In this document: positions 17,128 through 25,653 of the stretch, in pieces
Layout: every line of letters starts with the position of its first letter
Position numbering within the stretch: the stretch's first letter is position 1
NCBI GenBank assembly: GCA_050953805.1
Contig: JBMNNE010000002.1
Span: forward strand, 372,001-436,000
Source: DUQW01 sp050953805
GTDB taxonomy: Bacteria > Bacillota_I > Bacilli_A > Acholeplasmatales > Acholeplasmataceae
Direction: 5' to 3'
DNA length: 64,000 nt
Made by a program: the position numbers and the translations under genes
Notes under the pieces: generated by a model
Seen by the model: only the letters and a program-made list of their open reading frames with translations
Databases searched by the model: none
Told to the model about the DNA's origin: nothing

Positions 17128-18146
17128 AAAAAGTGGTGACCTTTGGTGAATTGATGTTAAGGTTAGCTCCTATGGGATATTATCGTTTTTTTCAAAACGA
17201 TCAAATGCAAGCTATATTTGGCGGTGGTGAAGCTAATGTTGCAGTTTCCTTAGCAAATTTTGGAATAAATAGTGTTTATGTAACCAAACTTCCGAAACAC
17301 GCAATTGGTGAGGCAGCAGTTAATTCACTCCGTTATTTTGGAGTTGATACTTCCAAAATAGTTCGTGGTGGTGATCGTGTAGGTATATATTTTTTAGAAA
17401 AAGGCGCTTCTCAAAGGGGATCAATTAGTATTTATGATAGGGCTCACTCAGCAATTGCTGAGGCAAGTCCCTTAGATTTTAATTGGAATGATATTTTTGA
17501 AGGAACAGATTGGTTTCACTTCACTGGGATTACCCCAGCACTTGGTAAAAATCTTCAAGAAATCTTAGAAGAAGCTTGTCAGACGGCCAAAGCAAAAGGA
17601 ATTAAAATATCTTGTGATCTTAATTATCGTAGCAAACTTTGGTCTAGAGATGAAGCAAGAAAAGTAATGACTGATCTTGCTAAGTATATAGATGTTTGTA
17701 TTTCAAATGAAGAAGATGCCAAAGATATTTTCGGTATCGAAGCCAAAAACACCGATATTTATAGTGGTAAGCTTGATTATGAAAGTTATAAATCGGTTGC
17801 TAAACAATTAGTTGATAAATTTGGTTTTGAAAAAGTAGCGATAACCCTTCGTTCTTCAATTTCGGCTAGCGATAATGATTGGGCGGGAATGCTATATGAT
17901 GGTAAAGATTATTATTTTTCAAAAACCTATAATGTTCATATAGTTGATCGTGTTGGCGGTGGTGATAGTTTTGGTGCTGGACTAATTTATTCACTGTTAA
18001 ATGGAAAAAACTCTAAAGATGCAGTAGAATTTGCGGTTGCCGCATCAACTCTCAAACATTCAGTTGAAGGCGATTTTAATCGGATTAGTGTGTCAGAAGT
18101 AGAAAAATTAGTTAGCGAAGATGCTTCTGGAAGAGTCCAAAGATAA
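17124..18146 (+). CDS. kdgK: 2-dehydro-3-deoxygluconokinase
   Basis: PfkB/ribokinase-family kinase that phosphorylates KDG to KDPG using ATP. The N-terminal 'GGGEANVAVSLANFG' and C-terminal 'DRVGGGDSFGAGLIY' signatures flank the fold; the aspartate in GGGDSFGAG is the family's catalytic base. The 340-residue protein overlaps kdgA by 4 bp. It completes the pathway from glucuronate to KDPG and is followed by a terminator. Confidence 0.95.
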   Translation: MKKVVTFGELMLRLAPMGYYRFFQNDQMQAIFGGGEANVAVSLANFGINSVYVTKLPKHAIGEAAVNSLRYFGVDTSKIVRGGDRVGIYFLEKGASQRGSISIYDRAHSAIAEASPLDFNWNDIFEGTDWFHFTGITPALGKNLQEILEEACQTAKAKGIKISCDLNYRSKLWSRDEARKVMTDLAKYIDVCISNEEDAKDIFGIEAKNTDIYSGKLDYESYKSVAKQLVDKFGFEKVAITLRSSISASDNDWAGMLYDGKDYYFSKTYNVHIVDRVGGGDSFGAGLIYSLLNGKNSKDAVEFAVAASTLKHSVEGDFNRISVSEVEKLVSEDASGRVQR

Positions 18147-18158
18147 AATATGACATAT

Positions 18159-18198
18159 AAAAAGACAGATGAAAAATTAAAACCATCTGTCTTTTTTT
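18159..18198. terminator. bidirectional terminator after kdgK
   Basis: Perfect inverted repeat AAAAAGACAGATG (18159-18171) / CATCTGTCTTTTT (18184-18196) with a T-run on each strand, between convergent kdgK and the - strand transporter. Confidence 0.92.
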
Positions 18199-18217
18199 GA
18201 TTAAATTGTGTATTTAA

Positions 18218-19702
18218 TTAAATTGTATTAAAAAATTTAATGTTAGGAACGTTATTGTTTAAACCTTGTCGAATTTCAGAAGTAATTTTTTGATGAAAAT
18301 CTTCATCAATTTTAAATTTGAAACGATAGAGTAAATAACTTGCTAAAACAAAGAAAAATGGAACGATTAACATAGCAATTTTAAATCCTAGTGCCATTTC
18401 ATTAGTCACTGAAGCACCGATCATGTTACGTGTCGCTTCTGTAATTGCATCACTATCAGTTAGTTCGGTAGTTGCACGAAATTCTGTAACCGGATTAATA
18501 ACATGTTTGTTCATACCAGTAATTATTAAGGTAATCGAAACAATTAGTGTTTGAATACTAGTTGCTAGTTTGACTACGAAGGGGTTAACTGAAAAAATAA
18601 CTGATTCATTTCTTGTTCCTAACTTCCATTGACCATATTCAATTGAATCAGCTAACATAATGATATGCAATACTTGCATAAACCCTTGTCCTAAAAAGAG
18701 GATAAATCCTGAAATTCCAATAAATATCATATTCATAGGAACAATATAGCCGATTAAAAAGAATGTTAAATATCCAACTGTCATTAAAAGAAAAGCTAAA
18801 GTAAAGACTTGTCTTCGCTTCCATTTTTTAGTTAATATTGGAAGCAAGAAGAAAGCTAGTAACTGGCTTACGGCTAATATTACTGAAAAGATTGTAAATT
18901 CTAATCCATTATAACGATTAAAAATATAATCAAAATAATATATTCCTAAGGCAGCGGTAATAAAATATCCGATATTTAAGAATAAAATAATAAATATTAA
19001 AACTACTAATTGATCATTTTTAAAAATGATTTTTAATATATCTTTAAATTTTGTTTTTTCTTGTTTTACATGCATAATTGGATCTTTAGATTCCTTAACA
19101 AATAAAACAACTATAATTTGTGAAATTAAAAAGATACTAGCGACTATTATCGCCCAAATAGAAAAAGCTTGTTTCGGTCTTCCTAAAAATCCTTTTTGGT
19201 ATATTGGATTGGTTAAAGCAACGGTAATAAACATTCCGATACTAGCAAACATTCTAGCTTTTGAACCAATCTTTTCTCGTTCACGAGCATCAGTGGAAAA
19301 AGTGGGATACATACTCCAATAAGCAATATCGTTCATGGTATAAGTCATATCACTTAAAACATAAATGATGGCAAAAACGACAAGAAATCCTACACCAGTT
19401 AAATTTAAATCTTGAAATAACAAGATAAAACAAATCGCACTAGTTATTGCTCCTACTAAAATCCAAGGTTTAAATTTTCCCCATTTAGTTGTTCGATTAT
19501 CAATAATAATTCCCATTAAAGGGTCGTTTATTGCATCCCAAATTCGAGCAACGGACATGATGACTCCAACCGCAAATAACTCCCAGTCTAATAATCCTAA
19601 AGCGTTGGTTAAAAATAACATTAAAAACGTACTATATAAAGTATAAACCAAGTCTCTGCCTAAACCGCTAATGGTATAAATTCTAACACTTTTTTTATCC
19701 AT
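18218..19702 (-). CDS. GPH-family sugar:cation symporter (alpha-glucoside importer candidate)
   Basis: Second twelve-helix glycoside-pentoside-hexuronide symporter, 494 residues, only distantly similar to the importer at 10068. Family motifs: 'SGLGRDLVYTLYSTF' at the N terminus and 'IWDAINDPLMGIIIDN' after helix 2. A polar extracytoplasmic loop lies between the last two helices (about residues 405-445). It is downstream of and co-oriented with the GH13 alpha-glucosidase (47-bp gap), so it probably imports the oligosaccharide that enzyme cleaves. Ribosome-binding site AGAAGGAAGAG. Confidence 0.85.
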   Translation of the reverse strand: MDKKSVRIYTISGLGRDLVYTLYSTFLMLFLTNALGLLDWELFAVGVIMSVARIWDAINDPLMGIIIDNRTTKWGKFKPWILVGAITSAICFILLFQDLNLTGVGFLVVFAIIYVLSDMTYTMNDIAYWSMYPTFSTDAREREKIGSKARMFASIGMFITVALTNPIYQKGFLGRPKQAFSIWAIIVASIFLISQIIVVLFVKESKDPIMHVKQEKTKFKDILKIIFKNDQLVVLIFIILFLNIGYFITAALGIYYFDYIFNRYNGLEFTIFSVILAVSQLLAFFLLPILTKKWKRRQVFTLAFLLMTVGYLTFFLIGYIVPMNMIFIGISGFILFLGQGFMQVLHIIMLADSIEYGQWKLGTRNESVIFSVNPFVVKLATSIQTLIVSITLIITGMNKHVINPVTEFRATTELTDSDAITEATRNMIGASVTNEMALGFKIAMLIVPFFFVLASYLLYRFKFKIDEDFHQKITSEIRQGLNNNVPNIKFFNTI

Positions 19703-19749
19703 AATTTTCTCTTCCTTCTAACAAATTTTATATGGTTACAAGATTCATT

Positions 19750-21336
19750 CTATCTTTTAAGACTGATAATAAGTGCTTCATATGGACGCAATTGATAGCC
19801 TAAAAAAGAATTATAATTTGAAACAACAGGCCGTTTATCACATTGGAATTTTTTTATTTTTCCAGACATGTTTATAATCATTCTAAAGGCCTGTTTTTCA
19901 TATGATCTTTCATAAATATAAATATCATTTTTCATACTTATAACCTTAAAATCACCAGAGATTAATGCCGGATTAGCCTTTCGGAAAGCGATTAACTTTT
20001 TATAAAAGTGTAAAATCGAATTATCATCTCTTAGTTCGTTTTTAACATTAATATAAGACTTATTTTCATTTTCTTTTAACCATGGTGTTCCGCTGGTAAA
20101 TCCCCTAGTATCATCCCATTGCATCGGAGTTCTAGCATTATCACGAGTTGTCCGCAACAACATTTTTTTCAAGATTGGAGGCGGAATTAATAACTTCCTT
20201 CCTAGTTTTCTAATGTTGTGAGTTTCAGTATCCATAATTTCATCAATTGATTGAAAATCACCATTAGTCATTCCAATTTCTTGACCTTGATAAATAAATG
20301 GAGTCCCCCTTAAAGTTAATAAAAGGACGGCTAGCATTTTGGCACTTTCGGCTCTAAAGAAAGTTTCAGATCCAAACCTAGAAACACTGCGAGGTTGATC
20401 ATGATTTTCAAAATATAAACAGTTCCAAGGTAAGGCTTCTTGCCATTTAGTTAGGGCTTGCATCAACTTTTTTGGTTTATATTTAACCTTAAACCATTTG
20501 TTGTTGATATGATCAACATCCATATGTTCAAAAGAAATAACTAAATCTAATTCTTTTCTTTCTGGTGCCATTAAATCAAGAGCTTGTTCGGGAGTAACTA
20601 AGACAGTTTCACCGACAGTAAAAGTATCATAATTGTCTAAAACATCACGACGTAACTCTTGAAGGATTTCATGATTTCTTTCGGTTGAATGATAATGTTC
20701 TAATCCGGTTAGAACCAATCGTCTTTTGCCATTTTCCAATGAGTTTTTATAAATAATATTAATGACATCACACCTAAAACCATAAATACCTTTATCTAAC
20801 CAAAAAGTCATGATATCTTTAATTTCTTTGATTACTTTAGGATTAGATAAATTAAGGTCGGCTTGAGTTTTATCAAAAAGATGCAGATAATATTGATCTC
20901 CTACCTTTTCCCAAGTAGTTCCACCAAAAAAACCACCCCAATTATTCTTTTTATCACGCCAATGATAATAATCGCGGTAAGGATTATCTTTACTTTTTAT
21001 TGCTTCTTGAAACCACCAATGTTCGGTTGATGTGTGGTTGATTACCAAATCCATAATAATTTTGATTCCTAACTTATCAGCTTTTTTTATCAGATTATCC
21101 ATATCTTCCATAGTTCCATATTCTGGATTGATTTGGTAATAATCAGCAACATCGTAGCCAAAATCTCTATTAGGAGATAAGTATACAGGCGATAGCCAAA
21201 TAATATCAATCCCTAAGTAATTTAAATAATCAAGCATTGAAGTAATTCCGTTGATATCACCGATGCCATCCCCATTATAATCTTTAAAACTTCTTGGATA
21301 TATTTGATAAACAACTCCCTTTTGCCATAATTTCAT
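19750..21336 (-). CDS. GH13 alpha-glucosidase (oligo-1,6-glucosidase type)
   Basis: Cytoplasmic alpha-amylase-family hydrolase. Numbered from the ATG at 21336, the nucleophile is D190 in 'GFRCDV', the acid/base glutamate is in 'TVGETV', and the third carboxylate in 'ENHDQPR'. Valine directly after the nucleophile is the residue that marks alpha-1,6-acting members (oligo-1,6-glucosidase, dextran glucosidase) rather than alanine of alpha-1,4 maltases; trehalose-6-phosphate hydrolases also have valine. The ATG at 21336 is chosen over an upstream GTG (21345) because the AAGGAT ribosome-binding site abuts that GTG. Pairing with a symporter rather than a PTS favours an unphosphorylated substrate. 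Confidence 0.9.
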   Translation of the reverse strand: MKLWQKGVVYQIYPRSFKDYNGDGIGDINGITSMLDYLNYLGIDIIWLSPVYLSPNRDFGYDVADYYQINPEYGTMEDMDNLIKKADKLGIKIIMDLVINHTSTEHWWFQEAIKSKDNPYRDYYHWRDKKNNWGGFFGGTTWEKVGDQYYLHLFDKTQADLNLSNPKVIKEIKDIMTFWLDKGIYGFRCDVINIIYKNSLENGKRRLVLTGLEHYHSTERNHEILQELRRDVLDNYDTFTVGETVLVTPEQALDLMAPERKELDLVISFEHMDVDHINNKWFKVKYKPKKLMQALTKWQEALPWNCLYFENHDQPRSVSRFGSETFFRAESAKMLAVLLLTLRGTPFIYQGQEIGMTNGDFQSIDEIMDTETHNIRKLGRKLLIPPPILKKMLLRTTRDNARTPMQWDDTRGFTSGTPWLKENENKSYINVKNELRDDNSILHFYKKLIAFRKANPALISGDFKVISMKNDIYIYERSYEKQAFRMIINMSGKIKKFQCDKRPVVSNYNSFLGYQLRPYEALIISLKR

Positions 21337-21427
21337 TAATATCACATCCTTACTTAAATTATATGATATTAATACCTAAAAAGTAATAACGATTTTAAAA
21401 TAAGTAAAAATATAGTTGTTTTTTTAG

Positions 21428-21441
21428 TGAAATCGTTTACA
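21428..21441. promoter_or_regulatory. cre-like catabolite-repression site
   Basis: TGAAATCGTTTACA fits the CcpA operator consensus TGWAANCGNTNWCA at all 14 positions. It lies 92 bp upstream of the alpha-glucosidase start (- strand) and also upstream of the riboswitch transcript (+ strand); control of the alpha-glucosidase operon is the more likely role. A ccpA gene is not in this window. Confidence 0.6.
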
Positions 21442-21510
21442 TAATAAAACCTAATGTTTTTCATTTACTCGTCTATTATTTTTTGTTAAAATGGGGGTGT
21501 ATTCAAGAAA

Positions 21511-21575
21511 TCGTATAATCGGCTGAAAATGGCGGCCAAGTTTCTACCGCGATTCCGTTAAAATCGCGACTACGA
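21511..21575 (+). promoter_or_regulatory. purine riboswitch aptamer, guanine class
   Basis: All landmarks of the purine aptamer are present: P1 TCGTA/TACGA, J1/2 starting TAATC, P2 GGCTG/CGGCC, J2/3 TTTCTACC (21541-21548), P3 GCGATT/AATCGC (21549-21567). The specificity base in J3/1 (GACTA) is C at 21570, as in guanine/hypoxanthine switches (adenine switches have T). It controls the purine permease immediately downstream. Confidence 0.93.
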
Positions 21576-21610
21576 ACAATGAATTGCGTTTTTCTCTGCG
21601 CAATCATCTG

Positions 21611-21640
21611 GCCACTATTCTGTTAGTGGCTTTTATTTTA
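21611..21640 (+). terminator. riboswitch expression platform: intrinsic terminator
   Basis: GCCACTA (21611-21617) / TAGTGGC (21624-21630) followed by TTTTATTTTA. Ligand binding should favour this terminator. The 3' side of aptamer P2 (GGCCA) can pair with TGGCC (21609-21613) to form an antiterminator. A further hairpin ATTGCG/CGCAAT (21583-21604) sits between aptamer and terminator. Confidence 0.85.
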
Positions 21641-21682
21641 CCATCACGATCTTGAATACAATAATCCATAGGGAGGATAAGG

Positions 21683-23134
21683 ATGGAAGAGAAAACAAAA
21701 ACAAACGGAAAACTAGCGCCATTTTTAGAAAAAATGGATAAGTTTTTCAAAATTACTGAGCGCGGGTCTAATTGGCGCAGGGAGATAATCGGGGGATTAG
21801 TAACATTTTTAGCGATGTGTTATATTCTAGCTGTTAACCCAGGAATGTTATCAGGAGCACCTGTTAATATGCCGTACGGCGGAGTATTCTTAGCTACTGC
21901 ATTAATTGCAGGCTTTGCAACCATCGCGATGGGCGTATTTGCTAAAATGCCAATGGGATTAGCACCAGGAATGGGAACCAATGCCTTTTTTGCATATTCT
22001 GTTGTTGGAGCGATGGGTTATAGTTGGCAAGAAGCACTCGCAGCTGGAGTCTTGGGCGGAGTATTATTTTTAATTTTATCAATAACTAAGATTAGAACTA
22101 AAATATTAGAAGCTGTACCTAAAAATTTAAGATTAGCTATTGGCGCCGGTATTGGATTTTTTATTGCCTATATTGGTTTAAGAAATATGGGAATTATTAC
22201 TTTTGATGTTGGTGCTAAATTAACCGGATTAACTGATTTCAATAATCCAATGGTATGGTTAGCAGTCTTAGGATTGGTTATTGCAATGGTGTTACATGCA
22301 CGCGGGTATCGATATACTCTAATCGTGTCTATTTTAGTAACTGCGGTAGTCGGAGTCATCGTTGGTGAAATTTTCATTAACAATGAATATATGATAGGGG
22401 CCGATTTCTTTAATGGTGTTGTTGGGGCAACTCCAAACTTCCCATTAATTTCAACCGCTAAATTTAATTACACAGAACTAGGAGATATTAAAATAACTGC
22501 ATCAGGATTTGTTGAGGGATTTGCTTCTAAAAATCTTTGGACTCCTCAAATAATCATGGTTATCATCACCTTTGCTTTCGTTGATATGTTTGATACTATG
22601 GGAACCTTTTTAGCCACCGCTGGTCCTGCTGGTTTAATTAGAGAAGATGGTACTATCGAAGGTGCTGAAAAAGGAATGATCGTTGACGCGACAGCAACCG
22701 TTATTGGTAATATGTTAGGAACACCAGTTACGACAACATATGTTGAGTCGAGTGCAGGAATCGCTGCAGGTGCTAGATCGGGATTTGCCTCAGTTGTTAC
22801 CGGATCATTATTCCTATTGTCTATTTTATTGTTTCCAATATTTCAAATCTTTAGTCACCCTGCAGTAACAGGTATGGCACTTGTCTTAGTTGGAGTCTTA
22901 ATGGCAACTCAACTTAAAAATATTGAATGGGATAAACCAGAAGTTGCAATATTTGCTTTTATGACTATCATCATTATGGTATTATCATATTCAATAGCTA
23001 ATGGTATTGCTTTTGGATTTATCTTCTATGTTATTACAATGATGGCTCAAAAAAGATTCAAAGAGGTTCATCCGGTGGCATATGGACTAGCCGGCTTCTT
23101 TGTCATTTACTACATGTTACAGGCTATATTTTAA
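21683..23134 (+). CDS. pbuG: guanine/hypoxanthine permease, AzgA/PbuG type
   Basis: Purine uptake permease of the NCS2 (AzgA-like) family with 12-14 membrane segments. Marks are 'GGLVTFLAMCYILAVNPGML' near residues 38-57, 'MGLAPGMGTNAFFAYSV', 'FVDMFDTMGTFLATA' and 'ATVIGNMLGTPVTTTYVESS', the last two being the substrate-binding half-helix regions. The 483-residue length is normal. A guanine-class riboswitch and terminator in its leader support hypoxanthine/guanine as substrate. The ribosome-binding site GGGAGG lies just upstream. Confidence 0.93.
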   Translation: MEEKTKTNGKLAPFLEKMDKFFKITERGSNWRREIIGGLVTFLAMCYILAVNPGMLSGAPVNMPYGGVFLATALIAGFATIAMGVFAKMPMGLAPGMGTNAFFAYSVVGAMGYSWQEALAAGVLGGVLFLILSITKIRTKILEAVPKNLRLAIGAGIGFFIAYIGLRNMGIITFDVGAKLTGLTDFNNPMVWLAVLGLVIAMVLHARGYRYTLIVSILVTAVVGVIVGEIFINNEYMIGADFFNGVVGATPNFPLISTAKFNYTELGDIKITASGFVEGFASKNLWTPQIIMVIITFAFVDMFDTMGTFLATAGPAGLIREDGTIEGAEKGMIVDATATVIGNMLGTPVTTTYVESSAGIAAGARSGFASVVTGSLFLLSILLFPIFQIFSHPAVTGMALVLVGVLMATQLKNIEWDKPEVAIFAFMTIIIMVLSYSIANGIAFGFIFYVITMMAQKRFKEVHPVAYGLAGFFVIYYMLQAIF

Positions 23135-23142
23135 TATTTACA

Positions 23143-23167
23143 AATAACCCTTCGGGGTTATTTTTTT
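23143..23167 (+). terminator. terminator after pbuG
   Basis: Perfect 8-bp hairpin AATAACCC-TTCG-GGGTTATT with a UUCG-type loop and a run of T. It separates the two permease genes, so uracil permease may depend on readthrough. Confidence 0.88.
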
Positions 23168-23202
23168 AAATAAATTTACTATAAAAAAAGGAGAAAACAA
23201 AA

Positions 23203-24555
23203 ATGGAAAAAGAAAAATTAGTATTAGATGTTTGGGAAAGACCCAAATGGTATCGTTGGATTTTACTTAGTTTACAACACGTATTTGCGATGTTTGGAGC
23301 AACCGTATTAGTTCCGGTTTTAACCGGACTAGATGTTGGGGTAGCTTTAATTGGTTCTGGAGTTGGAACTTTAATTTATATTGCACTAACTAAAGCAAAA
23401 GTGCCAATGTATTTAGGCTCATCATTTGCCTATATAGCGGCAATAGTTACCGCCTATGAAATAAGCGGTAATAATTTCAACGGAGCATTAACTGGAATTA
23501 TTGCTGTAGGTTTGATTTATTGTATAGTTGCCTTAATTATTCACTTTTTTGGAGTTAAATGGTTAAAATGGTTATTACCATCAGTGATTGTTGGACCAAT
23601 GATTATCGTTATTGGGTTAAGTTTAGCTCCAGTTGCCATTAATCAAATTATGTATTTAAACGGTGATACTGGACTTGGTAAGGCTGGTTGGCAATATTAT
23701 GTAGTAGCATTTGTTACCTTTTTAACAATTGTAATAGTTGCTGTAAAAGCGAAGGGATTCGCTAAAATTATTCCGTTTTTATTTGGGATCGCTGCTGGGT
23801 ATATAGCTTCTTTAGCGGTAGGAATTGTTGATTATTCATTATTTAAAGATATAACTGTTTTCTCTGTTCCAAATTTTCAATTTATTGGCACTTACAAGCC
23901 GGACTTTAGTTCACTAGCAATTTTTGCACCATTAGCATTTGTAACCATTATGGAACATATTGGAGATCACCAAGTATTAGGAAGCATTATGGATCGTGAC
24001 TTTTTAGAAGAACCAGGACTTTCTAGAACATTAGCAGGAGATGGTGTCGCTACTTTAGTTGCTGGAGCAATGGGCGCACCCGCTAATACAAGTTATGGGG
24101 AAAATACTGGCGTAGTTGCAATGACTAAAGTTGGGTCAGTTTGGGTAACCGGATTAGCGGCGATAATCGCTATCTTGTTAGCTTTTATTTCACCGATTAA
24201 TGTTTTTATCCATAGCATTCCAACTCCAGTTTTAGGCGGAATGTCACTTGTATTATTTGGTATGATTGCTGCTAACGGATTAAAAGTTATCGTTGAGGAT
24301 AAAGTTGATTTAAATAATATAAGAAACATTATTATTATTTCAATAATGTTGGTTGTTGGGCTTGGTGGAATGGTGATTGCTTTTACTGCAGAAATTAAAT
24401 TAGAAACAATGGCTTTAGCGGCGATTGTTGGTATTTTACTAAACCTATTATTTAAATTATTAGACTATTTACTTGTTGGAAAAGATATTTGGATAGAAAG
24501 AAAAGAAATAAGACAACAGAAGAAACTTAAGAAACAAGAGTTAAAAAATCAATAA
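23203..24555 (+). CDS. uraA: uracil permease (NCS2 family)
   Basis: Uracil:proton symporter. 'LQHVFAMFGATVLVPVLTGL' near residues 25-43 and 'YLGSSFAYIAAI' are typical of UraA/PyrP. The two glutamates that bind uracil and proton in E. coli UraA (E241, E290) correspond to E251 in 'MEHIGDHQ' and E300 in 'YGENTGV'. Fourteen membrane segments are expected in 450 residues, with a charged lysine-rich tail. Preceded by an AAGGAG ribosome-binding site; no pyrimidine attenuator was found in the short gap. Confidence 0.93.
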   Translation: MEKEKLVLDVWERPKWYRWILLSLQHVFAMFGATVLVPVLTGLDVGVALIGSGVGTLIYIALTKAKVPMYLGSSFAYIAAIVTAYEISGNNFNGALTGIIAVGLIYCIVALIIHFFGVKWLKWLLPSVIVGPMIIVIGLSLAPVAINQIMYLNGDTGLGKAGWQYYVVAFVTFLTIVIVAVKAKGFAKIIPFLFGIAAGYIASLAVGIVDYSLFKDITVFSVPNFQFIGTYKPDFSSLAIFAPLAFVTIMEHIGDHQVLGSIMDRDFLEEPGLSRTLAGDGVATLVAGAMGAPANTSYGENTGVVAMTKVGSVWVTGLAAIIAILLAFISPINVFIHSIPTPVLGGMSLVLFGMIAANGLKVIVEDKVDLNNIRNIIIISIMLVVGLGGMVIAFTAEIKLETMALAAIVGILLNLLFKLLDYLLVGKDIWIERKEIRQQKKLKKQELKNQ

Positions 24556-24576
24556 ATTGTAAAATAATATACTCTT

Positions 24577-24642
24577 TTTACTAATTCTTTACATTCTTTT
24601 AAAGATTTATGGTTTTTTTACAATTACCGATCAATTTATACT
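24577..24642 (+). promoter_or_regulatory. pst promoter with PhoP-box array
   Basis: TTTACT (24577), TTTACA (24588) and weaker TTAAAG (24599) are spaced 11 bp start-to-start; a second pair, TTTATG (24606) and TTTACA (24617), also 11 bp apart, follows. This matches the TT(A/T/C)ACA direct repeats with one-turn spacing bound by PhoP dimers in Bacillus. The -10 is TATACT (24637-24642) with no good -35, as expected for an activated promoter. The response regulator encoded at 29324 is the likely binder. Confidence 0.75.
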
Positions 24643-24673
24643 AAAATTGATGAGATTTTTATAGGAGGATAAT

Positions 24674-25591
24674 ATGAAAAAAATTAGAAAAATCATTTTA
24701 GTATTAGTTGCACTATTACTAGTTGGTGGATTAGTTGCTTGTGATGGCAACAAAACAAAAGAAATTAAAGTTTATACTAGAGACACAACAAGTGGAACTA
24801 GAGATGGATTCTTTAGCGGTATTGGTTTTAAAGAAGCGGTCAACAAAAACGCACCCTTAGTAGCAGGATATGTTGAAGTTGCATCTAACGGTGCGATGGT
24901 AACTGCTGTTAAAAACGATGAATTTGGAATTGGATATATTTCACTTTCGTCGCTTGAATCATCAGGTTTAAAGGGATTAGAATATAATGGAGTTAAACCA
25001 ACAGTAGCTAATGTTAATAATAAAACATATGAGCTGACAAGACCATTTAACTACATGTTAAGAGATGAGTATACAGCCGATCCGAAGGTAGGCGAAGTAG
25101 CTAAAGCAATTGAAGCTTATATGAAAACTGTTGAAGGTATGGGTGTAATATCAGGGGCAGACGGAATTGTTAATACTGCGGGCGCTCCATCATGGAGTAC
25201 AGTAAAAGCAAACCACCCAATTGTTGATGATACTACTTTAAATATTACTTTCAAAGTCGGCGGATCGACATCAGTTGAAAAAGTAGCTAAAGCTGTAACT
25301 CAAGCATTCAAAGGATTAGTTAAAGGAACGATTACTTTTGAACATAACCATACTGGTTCGGGAGATGCTTGGAAGAGAACCAATGGCGGTGAAAAAAACG
25401 GACCAAATGCCTTACATTTAGGATTTGCTTCTAGAGCATTTAAAACTGAAGAAGCAGCAACTTCAAAAGGGCAAATTGCTACTGATGCGATTGTTGTTGT
25501 AGTAAACAACAAAAACAAAGTTGTTGGTTTAACCGCAGCTCAACTAGTTAAAATCTTTAAGGGCGAAATTACTAAGTGGAGTGAATTATAA
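24674..25591 (+). CDS. pstS: phosphate-binding lipoprotein PstS, circularly permuted
   Basis: Extracellular phosphate-binding protein of the Pst importer, lipid-anchored at C23 in 'LVAC'. All PstS blocks are present but in permuted order. Residues ~30-135 hold what is normally the second half: 'TSGTR' (phosphate-binding SGTR, 39-43), 'GIGYISL', 'LTRPFNYMLRDEY'. Residues ~190-305 hold what is normally the first half: 'GGSTSV' (196-201), 'HTGSGD', 'LGFASRAFK', 'DAIVVVVN' and finally 'KIFKGEITKWSEL', where the protein ends. In canonical PstS that WSEL block runs straight into the SGTR block. Length (305) is normal, so no block is missing. First gene of the Pho operon. Confidence 0.92.
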   Translation: MKKIRKIILVLVALLLVGGLVACDGNKTKEIKVYTRDTTSGTRDGFFSGIGFKEAVNKNAPLVAGYVEVASNGAMVTAVKNDEFGIGYISLSSLESSGLKGLEYNGVKPTVANVNNKTYELTRPFNYMLRDEYTADPKVGEVAKAIEAYMKTVEGMGVISGADGIVNTAGAPSWSTVKANHPIVDDTTLNITFKVGGSTSVEKVAKAVTQAFKGLVKGTITFEHNHTGSGDAWKRTNGGEKNGPNALHLGFASRAFKTEEAATSKGQIATDAIVVVVNNKNKVVGLTAAQLVKIFKGEITKWSEL

Positions 25592-25607
25592 TAAATTTTA
25601 TGAAACT

Positions 25608-25626
25608 AGCCCCCATTTTGGGGGCT
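25608..25626 (+). terminator. hairpin after pstS (possible attenuator)
   Basis: Perfect AGCCCCC/GGGGGCT hairpin with a 5-base loop but only a broken T-tract (TGTTT). More likely a partial terminator or mRNA stabiliser giving excess pstS message over the permease genes. Confidence 0.7.
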
Positions 25627-25653
25627 TGTTTGCATGTTTAAGAAGTGAGATAA

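Noticed and set aside
23143..24555. Riboswitch or pyrimidine attenuator controlling uraA
   Set aside because: Only a plain terminator of the preceding gene and a ribosome-binding site fit in the 68-bp gap.
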